Assembly: GCA_015501585.1 (NCBI GenBank) | Contig: JADNRY010001349.1 | Location: 1 to 11,442, forward strand | Source of the DNA: Rhodocollybia butyracea | Taxonomy: Eukaryota > Basidiomycota > Agaricomycetes > Agaricales > Omphalotaceae | Reading direction: 5' to 3' | DNA: 11,442 bases | In this document: piece by piece, positions 1-9,452 of the stretch | Layout of the letters: every line of letters starts with the position of its first letter | Position numbering within the stretch: the first letter of the stretch is position 1 | Notes under the pieces: generated by a model | Told to the model about the DNA's origin: nothing | What the model saw: only the letters and a program-made list of their open reading frames with translations | The model's database searches: none | Made by a program: the position numbers and the translations under genes

Positions 1-831
1 CTGTGAATAAACCAGCTTTGACCTTTCCTTAAGTTATGGGCGAAGCCTCTTTCACATAATACACTAATAATCGAGTAGCGCCGGCAAGCGGCAAGGCCCG
101 CTACCTCCAATCGCAGTCTGCAAATTCTTGAAGTGTGATTTATTGTATTTGTATAAGAATAGCAGAAGAAGTATAGTAACTGACTAGAGACACCAGTAAT
201 AGGCAATAATTACAACATAGCGAAGAAGGTACCTAGATGGGTACAATTCGCTCGAGCCTGGCTCGAGCCCAAGAATCTGCAAACTGAGATCCAAGAATAG
301 TCCACCCTGGAGGACATTCACACAGAGTAAAAGGTAGAGACGTCGTGAACACGTTGTAAGCCGTAGAGTAGGTAACGCGTAAGAACGTCGAAGGCGACGG
401 AAAGGGAAGCCGTTGCCTCGAAATAGTGAATATGATATAAAAGAAACTAGGATTTTGACTATCCTGATAGACGTTGGGGTTGCGGAAAGAATGGCCACCT
501 ACATCGAACGAAAATACATTGTTGAAGCAAAGAAAAAATACAAAGTTGAACGATTAGTGGCTACCATCGGCTTGCAGGCAATCGAGAGACGCCGATGGGC
601 CGAAACATCGAATTTAACTGAATATATTACTGACCAAGATTGTGTATAGATGAGCCAATGATGGTGTAGGAACGTAAGGCAGCCGAGCGGCGCCATGTGG
701 CTACCCAGAGTAAGAACAGATTTCGAAGATCCCTGCCAAAAATGATAAATTTGAGTCCTACCAAGACCCTCTACCTAAAGGTAGCGGGAATTAAACATAT
801 TTATGTAAAGTCACGGTTCTTGAAGTTAAAT
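1..831. other. Non-coding flank, no gene recognised
   Basis: This stretch lies downstream of the oxidoreductase stop codon. It holds only short open frames of 65-104 codons, for example 184-498 on the minus strand and 413-649 on the plus strand. Their translations have no recognisable motif and no matching splice structure. A small direct repeat of GCTCGAGCC occurs around 249-267. I saw no tRNA-like fold, rRNA, long terminal repeat or transposase motif. It may be intergenic DNA or the decayed remains of something unrecognisable. Confidence 0.5.
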
Positions 832-2705
832 TCAGTACGCAAAGCCTTCTATCATAATCTCATCAGTGCCAATCACGACTCGCCAATCCCTCAAGGACAG
901 CTTGCTCAAAGGGCTTTGGACCACAAAGATACACCTTCCGCTCCGTATCAATAGTTTCCCAGAACATTGAATCTACACGGCCACGGTGTACACGGACACC
1001 CTCAGGCTGTGATTCTGAACTGTCGATCGACTTTTCTGTCGAGAATAAATCCAGCGTAAACGTCACCCTATCAGCAGGAATATCCGCTGCGTCCAGGAGA
1101 GGCAATAGAACTTCGGGTTCGCGAGTCGACAAAACCATATGTATATCCAGCGTGAGCCTTTGGTATCCTCTTTCAGCGCATTCAGCATGCCTAGAAACGG
1201 CGTGAGCCCAATTCCTCCAGCTATCCACAACAACTTTGTCTCAGAATCTTTCACAGGAGGAGGTAAACAAAACGATCCACTGATACCGATGAAGCCGAGT
1301 CGTATCTCCAGTTCACTGGTATCTAGTAAAAGATCAGGCCTCGACTGGCCAATGGAACGAGCCAGGTTGAAAATGGCGCCAGTGATGACACCTCTAGGTA
1401 TCTCGCGCATGGTGAGTGAGAAGTCGTAAGTAGACGAAGAGGACACTGTCCATGTACGTATGCGGTCGTCGTTCAAAGATTTGGGATTCGATTGAGCCAT
1501 ATGTGCATACGCGGGCATCCCAAGAAGGGCAGCAAAAGCTGAGGATGGCGGCTTGTCCAGGTTTGATGGCAAGGGGGTCTGGGGATCTGAACCAGAATGT
1601 GGCAATGGTCGGGGAATGCATGTTGATCGAAGCTAACAAGACCATTTGGTCAGGCTTTGCTAGCGAAAGTTGGCCATCTTCTTCAGCGAGGAAACGTATC
1701 GGGGGACTGTATGGACTCGGTTCGGCAGGCGTACCAACCGTTTGCCGCACGGGGAGCGCATCCAGGACGAAAGTGTACCCTGTTACGAACAAAGTCGTGA
1801 GTGCGTTTTTGTTGTGCATAGGCATGATTTGCTTGGCTTCCTCCCCTACGTAGTTGGTTGCCTCGCCAGTAAGATATAGGATTGCACCGGTTTCAAAGTT
1901 GACAAACGTTAAGGACGCAAGAGGGGTAGCTTCAACGTTACCAAGAGATGTTAGGATTCTGTTGCCAGAATAATCAGGCATGGCGAGAGTCCTTCCATCT
2001 TTCTTCGAAACTCTGATGAAGCCTCTCCGCCCTCCGCGCTGGTTCATGCCTAGATGCGACGGAAATCGATCTGCGTCCTTATCCAATGCAATATATGTAC
2101 TGCCAAAGAAGGCAGTATCCGAGTCCAGGATGAAATTGACGAGTTCGTCCGGTAAACGTTCATCTGGACTAAGATGTAGATTTTTCAGCTGCGATTTTGG
2201 GATGAGTATGTGGATAAGGAGATAATCGTCGTAGATTGATGTATTTGGGACAGTTTCCTACCGTCTCATTCACCGCCATATCCAGTTCAACTACGCGGTC
2301 GCCCTCTGTATGTCGATACCTCGGAGTAAATCCAGCAACCTTGTTCCTCATTCGTGTCGAAAAGTCAATTCCAATCCCTGCAATAAGCATATTCTTTTTC
2401 CCTGTCCTCAGAATCGGCTCTCCGTCCCAAACTTCTGCGGTTACCCTTAGTGTGCTCCCACTGATATATCGGATAAAGCTGCTACCCGGTTGACCGTCTC
2501 TTGGTGCTAGTATTGAGCTCCAAGGTCGTCCATCGACGTCCAAAGTGGTAACAGGAAGAAAATGGCATTGGGCATGGAATTCGGCATGAAAAGCATCTAG
2601 TTCGTCACCGATGACGGTGTACATTCTGTCGATGGAGGGATCGCCGAGAAAGTTCATTTTAGCATGGATGGTTTTCTCCCCTGGGTGCCATCCTTGCAAC
2701 GCCAT
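832..2705 (-). CDS. PNPOx-like / FAD-NAD(P) reductase fusion flavoprotein (frame-disrupted)
   Basis: This is a predicted flavin-dependent oxidoreductase. The N-terminal half is a pyridoxamine-5'-phosphate-oxidase-like FMN-binding split barrel: it opens MALQGWHPGE and carries VTTLDVDGRPWSS, GIGIDFSTRMRNK and the family signature GNCPKYINLR near 2240-2270. The C-terminal half is a ferredoxin-reductase-like module with an FAD-binding segment RTWTVSSS (about 1430-1456), the NAD(P) loop GGIGLTPF (1195-1218) and YLCGPKPFEQAV (about 895-930). It ends EGFAY with TGA at 832-834. No 2Fe-2S domain follows, whereas related bacterial proteins often have one. No convincing intron was found in the body of the gene. 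The frame changes at least four times: near 2181-2190; at an A-run at 1534-1537 (one base too many); near 1147-1148 (one base too few, TGGAT where TGGGAT fits); and near 872-876. Conserved sequence resumes at once on the other side each time, so sequencing indels are more likely than decay. Substrate and pathway are unknown. An alternative upstream in-frame ATG exists at 2768. Confidence 0.8.
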
Positions 2706-2716
2706 TGAAGATACGA

Positions 2717-2758
2717 CTGTAAGAGTGTGAATGAAAATGAGTATGAAAAGGTTTTTAC
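2717..2758 (-). other. Possible 5' UTR intron of the oxidoreductase gene
   Basis: On the minus strand this 42-bp pyrimidine-rich segment begins GTAAAA and ends CTTACAG, like the other introns in the window. It sits just upstream of the ATG at 2703-2705. The same bases read in frame as a hydrophobic leader from an ATG at 2766-2768, which could pass for a signal peptide. The intron reading is preferred because the downstream protein family is normally soluble and begins close to the GWHPGE motif. Confidence 0.4.
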
Positions 2759-2811
2759 AGCCTGGCATGCGACTGCAAGGGTACGAGTCAAAAAGTCTGA
2801 AAGGTTTTCAC

Positions 2812-2819
2812 TTATATAT
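2812..2819 (-). promoter_or_regulatory. TATA-like element upstream of the oxidoreductase gene
   Basis: The minus strand reads GATATATAAG here, about 45 bp upstream of the ATG at 2768 and about 107 bp upstream of the ATG at 2705. The position fits a core promoter if the 5' leader contains the small candidate intron at 2717-2758. Assigned by sequence and position only. Confidence 0.35.
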
Positions 2820-3181
2820 CGCGAGGAGATGAATAAGCTAGAACTTGTTTCACGTGTTCAAGAAAAAATGGGTTTCAAATTTCAACCGTTCACTTTATTG
2901 AATTGTAGACTGTAGTGGACGCTCGAATTTTGAATGTATAGCTTACAGTAAATCTTGGTAGTTGGTAGTTGGTTAAGATGAAGTGTATCAGACGGTGTAA
3001 AGCTTGATAGCTTGATTAATTAATATTGCTTATGTAATTCGACCCCAACAGAAAACCAGAACGGCGGCCCGCCGAGCGGCTAATATTGCCACTGCAATTT
3101 GATTGCGATACATAAGAGCTCTCCTGAAATCCCTTCGTCTTCAACTTCAGAACAAGAAAAAGAAACGGTACGTTCCCAGCC
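2820..3181. other. Divergent intergenic region
   Basis: This AT-rich region separates the leftward oxidoreductase from the rightward PIN-domain gene, so it probably contains both promoters. It has small tandem duplications: TTGGTAG twice around 2955-2972, and AGCTTGAT twice around 3001-3016 followed by TTAATTAATATT. An open frame starting at ATG 3099 enters it but has no recognisable protein signature. No RNA gene or mobile element was seen. Confidence 0.4.
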
Positions 3182-4725
3182 ATGTCTGTGCCCTCATCTT
3201 TACAGCAGCATGGTCCGTCCTCGTATACTCATCGTCAGTAACGGCACAATTGTCAGACTTCTGAAAAGGACTGATTTTATTGCAGGCAACCACTGCTATT
3301 CTACCAATGGTACTTCAACTACTAGTATCGTCTGGAATACTAAATGTGCTTCATTAGCTCTTTCACGTACATCTACACGAAATCTTCAGACCCCACTAGA
3401 AACAATTTTCCACTTTTGCAAACGAAGATGTTGAAATGCTGGTCAGACGTTTCAAACTCGTTATCCAAACACATCTAATGGTATAAACCAAATGTAACCC
3501 GTAGGCTCCTGCTGAATCCTCTTTCTTCGTCGTGCCTGACACCAATATATTAATACACCATCTCGATGCATTAGTCACATTTACTGAAGATATAGAAAGA
3601 CTGGATCTTCGGCTTATCATCGTCATACCTTCTGCCGTCATCAGCGAATTGGATTGGTATGTCCACTGCATGTTTAAGGTCGTTATCTGACTGATGGTGC
3701 GCAGGCAGAAGAAAAAATAGTTGGTTCTCAAGAAAAGCCTCTGTGTGGTTGTGGGATAAGATCAAGGCGCAACACAAAAAAGTCTTGAAAGGCCAGTCTC
3801 GAAATGATTGTTTGCGGACGGTGGGTTTTTCAGACAAGCTGCTCTTACTCTGGCTATACTTAATTATCAACAGACATGCGAGAGTAATGATGAGAAAATA
3901 ATTGACTGCGCATTGTTCTTTGCCGAAAAACAACCAACTGTCTTGTGCTCCGCAGACAGAAATCTGTGCATAAATGCTGTAGCTCAGGCTGAAGGTAATC
4001 ATCTCGCGGATCGGGATCAAACAAGCGCGCTTAACTCTAGATGTATAGGTAACACCGACGCTAAATTGGGTATCATGAACCCCGACGACCATCTGCACTG
4101 GAGTTCTAGTGTTCTGGGCTTATATATCTTTGGTCCCGTAATCGCAGCCAACTTTACCGGTTGGAGGCCAGCGTACACCGAAGTTTCTCGTGTTATCGCT
4201 CGTATAGACGATGGCATGGAAGTGGACACTGAAGAAGATCAGCTCTATCAAAGTGATGCTTGCACTTTGTTACATTTTCAAATCATCGACGTCTTTGTTG
4301 GGCTGTTGAGGGAACTGGTAGCATCTGATCAACGAGATCATCAAAGGCAAGCCAACGAAGGGGCCTCGGCTTCGATGCATGCACCGTCGACTTCGACGTC
4401 CGTTCATGCTCTAAAACGAAATGTACAGGCGTCTGATATGAATGTCCATGAAATTTTGGACTATCTGGAATACGCCCCTTCAGGTCGTGCCAATCTGCAA
4501 GGCAATCCTTCTTTGAGCAGCTTTCTCTCGAAGCCCTACCAGGCTCACACCGGGTGGCGCCGCGGCAATGATTGGTCGAAAAAAGACTGGCTTGTTTCTC
4601 TCCAGAAGCTGCAGAAGATTGGGAAAGCATGGGGTGACAAGGGGGAGGAGACGGTTAACACCTTGCACTTTCATCTTCTGCACGACTTCAACATGTATTT
4701 AGCGATGACAAAAATTGTGATTTAG
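3182..4725 (+). CDS. SWT1: PIN-domain endoribonuclease, SWT1 family (5' end uncertain)
   Basis: This gene encodes a PIN nuclease like SWT1, a nuclear RNA quality-control endoribonuclease. From 3505 the reading is firm. Exon 3505-3656 encodes VVPDTNILIHHLDAL and IVIPSAVISELDW, with the first catalytic Asp and Glu. After a 48-bp intron (3657-3704, GTATGT...GCAG), exon 3705-3820 encodes WFSRKASVWLWDK and LKGQSRND. After a 53-bp intron (3821-3873), the last exon gives SNDEKIIDCALFF and VLCSADRNLC with further acidic residues. The C-terminal region (NDWSKKDWLVSLQKLQKIG) matches the basidiomycete form of the family. One A too many at 3712-3717 shifts the frame inside the PIN core. An upstream exon ending NEDVEML at 3441, joined by a 63-bp intron (3442-3504, GTCAGA...CCGTAG), fits in phase. 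Farther 5' the frames break and the start is a guess: ATG 3182 reads MSVPSS, and ATG 3099 is the alternative. The ATG at 3808 is not the start, because 3821-3873 is intron. Confidence 0.78.
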
Positions 4726-4842
4726 CGCTGTGTGGATCTTAGGCAGAGATATGGCAATTATTCACTATAAGTGGTCCTCGCATTCAAAGACGTCTAACAT
4801 CGGCTTGTACCGGCTAATTCCGAATGCGGTCAATAAGCGAGT

Positions 4843-4877
4843 TTACGTCAGATGAGAAAAATGAACATCCGTATATA
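4843..4877 (+). promoter_or_regulatory. CRE-like site and TATA-like box before the GT32 gene
   Basis: TTACGTCA at 4843-4850 matches a CRE/ATF-type bZIP site in reverse orientation. TATATA at 4872-4877 lies 44 bp before the ATG at 4921, a plausible core-promoter distance. The TATA box of the MFS gene stands at nearly the same distance (42 bp) from its ATG. Assigned by motif and spacing only. Confidence 0.4.
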
Positions 4878-4920
4878 GCCTCCCGGAGTGCTTACTTTTT
4901 TTCCTTCACCCTCATCATTT

Positions 4921-6548
4921 ATGGCTCGCCGACGTCCTCTCTTCGTTTTCCTTTCAATTCTCGGCCTTTTTCTTCTTGGAACAGTTCGTCGTCTTATCGT
5001 CTATAACTTATTATCTCTCCATCGACCCAAGTGCTTACCTTTCCCTGGACGAGGTTCCTATTCTCGGAAGGACATACTCGCTGGAATGCATCGGAACACG
5101 GCCAGCAAGAACGGATACCAAGGATCTTGCACCAGACATGGAAAACAGAACATTTGCCAAAACGCTGGAAAACTATATCCGAAGAATGTCGGAAGATGAT
5201 GCCTGACTAGTCTGTCCAGCTCCTGGCCTTTTTGATATGTTGTTCTAAACATGTCTTGTATAGTGAATACAAGCTTTGGACAGATGATGAATCCCGAGAA
5301 TTTATCGCGGAATATTATCCATGGTTTCTCGACACCTTCAACGGTTTATAGATATGCTATAACAGGCGCGCCGACGCCATACGGTATTTTGTACTGTACC
5401 ACTATGGCGGGGTTTACCTAGATCTGGATATTGGCTGTATTCGGCCACTGGATCCTCTACTGGTGCACCCAGTTATCCTCCCCAAGACAATTCCCGTCGG
5501 CGTATCCAACGACCTCATGTTTGCAGAAAAGGAACATCCTTTCCTAGAACAACCATTCACAATCTCGTCACTTTCGACCATAGCTGGATATTAAACTATC
5601 CGACCGTCATGTTCTCTACTGGACCAATGTTCCTCTCAGCCCAATACGGTATCTACACATCGCAATGCTGACTCTCTGGGCGAACCTGTCCGGATATTAC
5701 CCAAGTCGTTATACGGGAGAAAAACGCCAAACTTAATGAAGCTCCCGACTCATTCTTCTTGCATTTCTATGGAAGTAGTTGGCATGCTGACGATGCTTGC
5801 GTTCATTGATTTTTAGGGCATTGGGCAAGGCTCTGATGTGGGTTGGGCTGATCATATTAATAGGTGGTGTTCGTGATAATGGTGATCCCAGGCAAACAGC
5901 GTCGAAACACTCTGCGGAGGATAGGTGGTTACGACGTACTTTTCCCACGTTGGTCTCATCGGACTGGTCAGTGGCATTTCCACCTACCAAGATCAGAGGC
6001 ATCTTCCCAGAGCGACAGTGCCCCAGACTCGCCCACGTTTGACGAACTCCCATTCGAGATGCGTCCCTCCTCCCGGCATCATCAGAATTTTCTTTTACCG
6101 CTGATCAACTTGCCGGACGCTTTCTCCAATAGTCGAGACCTTCCGTCGAGTGCGAAATCGCGTTTGCTGCTTTACCCAGTCAACCCCCGAGGATGTCCCA
6201 CGCACTCCATTTCGTCCGAGGAGGCATCGGCAGAGCCGCGGATACCTCTTCTTCCTTCCCGCCATCTTTACTACCCAATCTCCTGACGATATCGAAAGTG
6301 GCTTAGAGGAACCGCCTGTACCACTGCTTTCGCGTCCAGTTACCCGACGCGAGCGACCCCCTCGGTATGCTGACCATGACGGACGAAAACCCCAACAACC
6401 AGAGCCAGATGCGCAATTAATCGACTTGGGTACTAGTGACGAGTATCCTACTTCATCCTCGTTCTCAAGGAGAGCCTCGTCGACATCAGCTTCCTTGCTT
6501 CCTTATAGGTCATTACATAGACACAAGACATTTCTGCTTCATATATAA
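4921..6548 (+). CDS. GT32 glycosyltransferase, MIPC synthase (SUR1/CSH1)-like, frame-disrupted
   Basis: This is a Golgi-type glycosyltransferase family 32 enzyme. It is probably the catalytic subunit that moves mannose from GDP-mannose to inositol-phosphoceramide. MARRRPLFVFLSILGLFLLG at the start is a type II signal anchor. IPRILHQTWKTEHLPKRW and EYKLWTDDESREF are GT32 hallmarks. A 54-bp intron (5210-5263, GTCTGT...TATAG, branch CTAAAC) joins them as MMPD-YEYKLW. Then come RADAIRYFVLYHYGG and the DxD motif YLDLDIG (Asp codons at 5421-5423 and 5427-5429), LPKTIPVGVSNDLMF, FYGSSWHADDA and a second membrane segment LMWVGLIILIGG (about 5833-5868). GGYDVLFPRWS leads into a Ser/Pro/Arg-rich tail ending at 6548. 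The C-terminal membrane segment favours SUR1/CSH1 over OCH1-type proteins. The frame shifts about ten times: around 4981-5015, 5055-5115, 5551, 5665, 5715-5723, 5798-5815, 5823, 5860-5875 and 6080-6125, plus an in-frame TAG at 5349-5351. Motifs survive on both sides of each break. Confidence 0.8.
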
Positions 6549-6751
6549 ACTGACCAGATATCAAGTACTGTATATATTCTACATAACATTCTGTGCGCGC
6601 GTATCTGATGTGCGACGACACCTTTTCTACTCTCACTCCAAAGGCCGGAACAAATGACTACGTTGGGCATACTTTCTTTCTCTCTAAACTGGCAAAGCCT
6701 TGCATCCTCTCATTTAGATCAACTACTCGACACATGAATAATACTACAGAT

Positions 6752-8689
6752 CTACGCTCGTTTTTGTGCTATCTTTCTCATGTGGATTGATAACGCCAAC
6801 ATTGCCACAGCCCAGTGGCATATGTATAAGTGGGGCCGACAGTCCAGTAAGATGCGCAGGCTATATATATATGAGTTCAATGCAACGAAAAAATCAACTG
6901 GACAAGAATGACAGACCTATCAAGGGGCTACTGCGCGACCCAATTGCCCAGAAGATATAAACTCACCGAGAGCCTTGCCTTTGGCAAGTTGGGGATGCAC
7001 TTTTGCTGGTTTTCCGGTGGTCGTATCGAAACCTCCTTCTTCGCATTGAAGAGATGCATAGGCGGTGAGCGAGTTCACCACTGTCGCTGAGGTGAATGCC
7101 ATGCATACGGCCCAAGCTGTAATAATCGATAAGCTATTGAAAGATTGGTGTTGGCGTAGACTGGTAAGATGGCGAGGAAAACCAGAGCCAAAAAACAACT
7201 GGACACCCTCTTTGCGCCATCAAACTTCACCGATCTTTGAAGTAGCCCGTCGAACGTAGCCTCCTTGTAGGAGGGCACTGATGATTCCAATGGAACCGAT
7301 GAGCATACCATTTTTGTTTGTTATTCAGTCAAATACTACCAAATGGTTATGTATGTGGAAGCATAAAAAGGTCCGATATACTCACAGTCAAAGGTCAGGA
7401 AGGTCAAAAGTGAATTCTACTCGGAAAAAATACCCAAAACAGAAGATGGAGAGTGCGAAGAGACCGGAGAGTTTGTAGTCGTTGCTCAATGCTCTGTGTC
7501 TTCGAAACTTTTGAGAGCTCCGCCGGCAGACTTGTCTTGGCTCTTCTGAGGATTGATCTTGATTCTTTGCCGCGAGTTTCCGGAAGAGCAACGACAAGGA
7601 AGAGGGTTTCAACAGTTAATAGAATCAGAGTGATGATAGCAGGGACTGCGTAGACATTGAAGTTCTAGTCCAAAGGTGGTCGAAGCCGGCAGTGGTTTTG
7701 ATGCAAAATACGCCCCAATGGGAGGTCCGATGCAGAAACAGATAGCAAAAGCTATACCGACATGTGCCATGCTTTGGATCGATTTTTCAGGGCTTGTAAC
7801 ATCGGAAAGGATGCCATTAGAATGAGAAGTTTACTAAATCGTCCGCAAAAATAATCGGTCCTGATACTTCACATCGCGAGTTGTACATTGCCTTCCGATA
7901 AGCCTCCAATAACTCGAGATAACATATATACGACGCGAAAGTTTGTAGCATTGATCCATCTGGCGGCAGGACACGTTTCAGAACATAGATTTACAAAACA
8001 TGAGAGCTTGCACATACACCAATGCAGAAAGTTCCGAGAGAAAAGCGTGTCAGATAGTTGCAAAGTAGTTACGAACAAAACAACTTGCAATGTTTCCAAT
8101 CATCGTTATAAAGCAGGACTCTTTTCTGCATATTTATCGGAGAGAGAACCGATGCGGGGAGAGACTATGAATTGCAGCATCCTAGTTTGCTTGAGCTACG
8201 AGAGCACCAGCCAAGGCTGAAAGTACTTGCGAGAACACAGAGCCCATTAAACCACCTACATGACGCGTTTCGGTAAGTGTCCTCCTGAGATCAATCGAGA
8301 TAGTGCACGCACCCAGCAAAACCACGTCCCATTTCTGTGAATGTACCGATGGCTTGTATAATAGTCCCCGGATGGCCGAGACGAATCTCAGAGTTTGTGA
8401 AAGGAAGCCATTCGGATCTGATATTTCTCTCTTTGCCAGAGTTAGCTTGAAAAGCAAACGGAAAGCATCGATACGTACATTGGTGTACCATTGGATAAGC
8501 TTATAAGGAATATATAAGTCAACAGGGTTAATGGAAGAAGGGGATGACTTATTTTGGAAACAAAGGAAGTGGAATTGTGAAAGCAAACAGATCAAGCCTG
8601 AGGACCAGAGTTCAGTAGTGCGCAGAACCAGAAATGCAGGATGTTACGCACACTAACGACAGGAATACTACTGTTTCGACTTTGAGCAT
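6752..8689 (-). CDS. MFS transporter, MFSD10/TETRAN-like, frame-disrupted
   Basis: This is a major facilitator superfamily transporter, expected to have 12 membrane helices; its substrate is unknown. The translation runs MLKVETVVFLSL, then LDLFAFTIPLPLFP (helix 1), SQKWDVVLLG-GLMGSVFS (helix 2), the loop 2-3 motif SPRIGSLSDKY, LSRVIGGLSEGNVQLA (helix 4), GIAFAICFCIGPPIGAYFAS (helix 5), VYAVPAIITLILLTVETLF (helix 6), GSIGIISALLQGGYVRR, AFTSATVVNSLTAYASL, the conserved LAKGKALGEF-SSGQLGRA, and TYTYATGAVAMLALSIHM, with TAG at 6752-6754. The order and wording resemble animal MFSD10 and fungal tetracycline-resistance-like transporters. Introns on the minus strand: 8598-8651, 8500-8552 (5' splice site lacks its G), 8431-8478, 8256-8312, 7336-7385 and 6861-6916. 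Two more are likely near 8175-8235 and 7820-7872, with unclear edges. Single-base indels shift the frame many times, for example near 8130, 7670, 7390, 7310, 7110, 6922 (C-run) and 6818 (G-run). The gene is convergent with GT32, 203 bp away. Confidence 0.78.
8500..8552 (-). other. Intron of the MFS gene with a damaged 5' splice site
   Basis: On the minus strand the exon reads LPLFPK and is followed directly by TAAGTCATC, where GTAAGT is expected. The segment ends CTTATAAG before LIQWYTN. Adding the one missing G between 8551 and 8552 restores both a consensus donor and the correct phase. Without it, a stop follows the Lys codon at once. This matches the single-base deletions elsewhere in the window. 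Confidence 0.6.
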
Positions 8690-8730
8690 TTCAAGAGGTG
8701 TAACGTAGTTGGAGGTTGAGGAAACAGGCC

Positions 8731-8736
8731 TTTATA
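8731..8736 (-). promoter_or_regulatory. TATA box of the MFS gene
   Basis: TATAAA on the minus strand lies 42 bp upstream of the predicted ATG at 8687-8689. The distance and sequence fit a core promoter; nothing else supports it. Confidence 0.4.
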
Positions 8737-8903
8737 ATAACACAGCTGCGCGCCACGTCGATAGTGATAGATGGTCGGCTATTGAATATTGAATATATGT
8801 CAGAAATGTCAGGGCTTTTCCTGAGTGGTGATATGAGAATACAAGAGGTGGCAATACGAGAGTTTACATATGGGCGCTAATCCCGATGCCGCAAATCAAT
8901 TCC

Positions 8904-8917
8904 GACGTCACGACGTC
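8904..8917. promoter_or_regulatory. Paired GACGTC sites upstream of the MFS gene
   Basis: Two palindromic GACGTC hexamers begin 8 bp apart (8904-8909 and 8912-8917) within GACGTCACGACGTC. The first, with the following A, gives GACGTCA, one base short of a full CRE (TGACGTCA). They lie about 215-228 bp upstream of the MFS start codon. Binding by a bZIP factor is an inference from the motif. Confidence 0.3.
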
Positions 8918-9452
8918 CGCGAAGCAGACTCGAGCAACGAGCAGCTTAAATTTAGGACAACTAAGTGTGCCAGTCTTCATACCAACAGGCCCGGCTACCG
9001 TCTCAAAAATTAATACTTACACCTAGCCACATGCGCAAGCGGCTATACTCTCCCGTCACAATACATTAAGTCTCCCTCCGCTCGCAGTCGGAAGAAGCTG
9101 TACTTGCCCAAGCATAGGCGCAGGGGGTGGCGTTACCTCTAACTGTGCTTACAACTCCTGACCAAACAGTTTGAGATGTCATGAGCTTCGCCGGCGACCC
9201 AGGGATTCCAGTTTAACTCTTCTCTCCTGTCATACCTGTATATGTCATCATACCGCATCGCAGTCCCGCCGCCCGAATATGTCAGACTTGATACGAGAAA
9301 AACCTTCGCTGACCAAAGTGATCATTGGATCCCTTTACGATCGAAGAACTGAACAAGGCCCATAAGTAGCAATACAGCACGGAAGCCGACTTACAAAGAG
9401 TACATTTCTTTTTCATAGCTCAATATCAATAAAGGCTACCGAGGTACATACT

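Larger units (their letters stand above)
8690..9452. other. Intergenic region between the MFS and PUS7 genes
   Basis: About 760 bp without a recognisable gene. The left part should hold the MFS promoter (TATA-like box at 8731-8736, GACGTC pair at 8904-8917) and the right end the 3' UTR of PUS7. A short tandem TATTGAA duplication occurs around 8779-8793. The open frame at 9171-9365 on the plus strand shows no protein motif. No tRNA, snRNA or transposon signature was seen. Confidence 0.4.

Noticed and set aside
184..696. Short open frames of 65-104 codons on both strands near the left end
   Set aside because: They overlap one another, have no recognisable motif or splice pattern, and are within the length expected by chance.
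1452..1853. Plus-strand open frame of 133 codons
   Set aside because: It is antisense to the oxidoreductase, whose minus-strand reading has the conserved domains.
832..2705. Programmed ribosomal frameshifting as the explanation of the frame changes
   Set aside because: There are too many shifts, in both directions and in unrelated genes, without a consistent slippery site or downstream structure.
682..3080. GCCGAGCGGC at 682-691 and 3071-3080, flanking the oxidoreductase like possible element ends
   Set aside because: A shared 10-mer is expected many times by chance in 11 kb, the copies are direct, and similarity does not extend. There is no transposase and no target-site duplication.
3808..4725. 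A single 305-codon open frame starting at ATG 3808
   Set aside because: Its first codons overlap a well-supported 53-bp intron (3821-3873). Splicing joins LKGQSRNDCLRT to TCESNDEKIIDC in phase, so the ATG is not a translation start.
7888..8220. Plus-strand open frame of 110 codons
   Set aside because: It is antisense to the MFS gene, whose minus-strand translation gives clear transporter motifs over the same bases.
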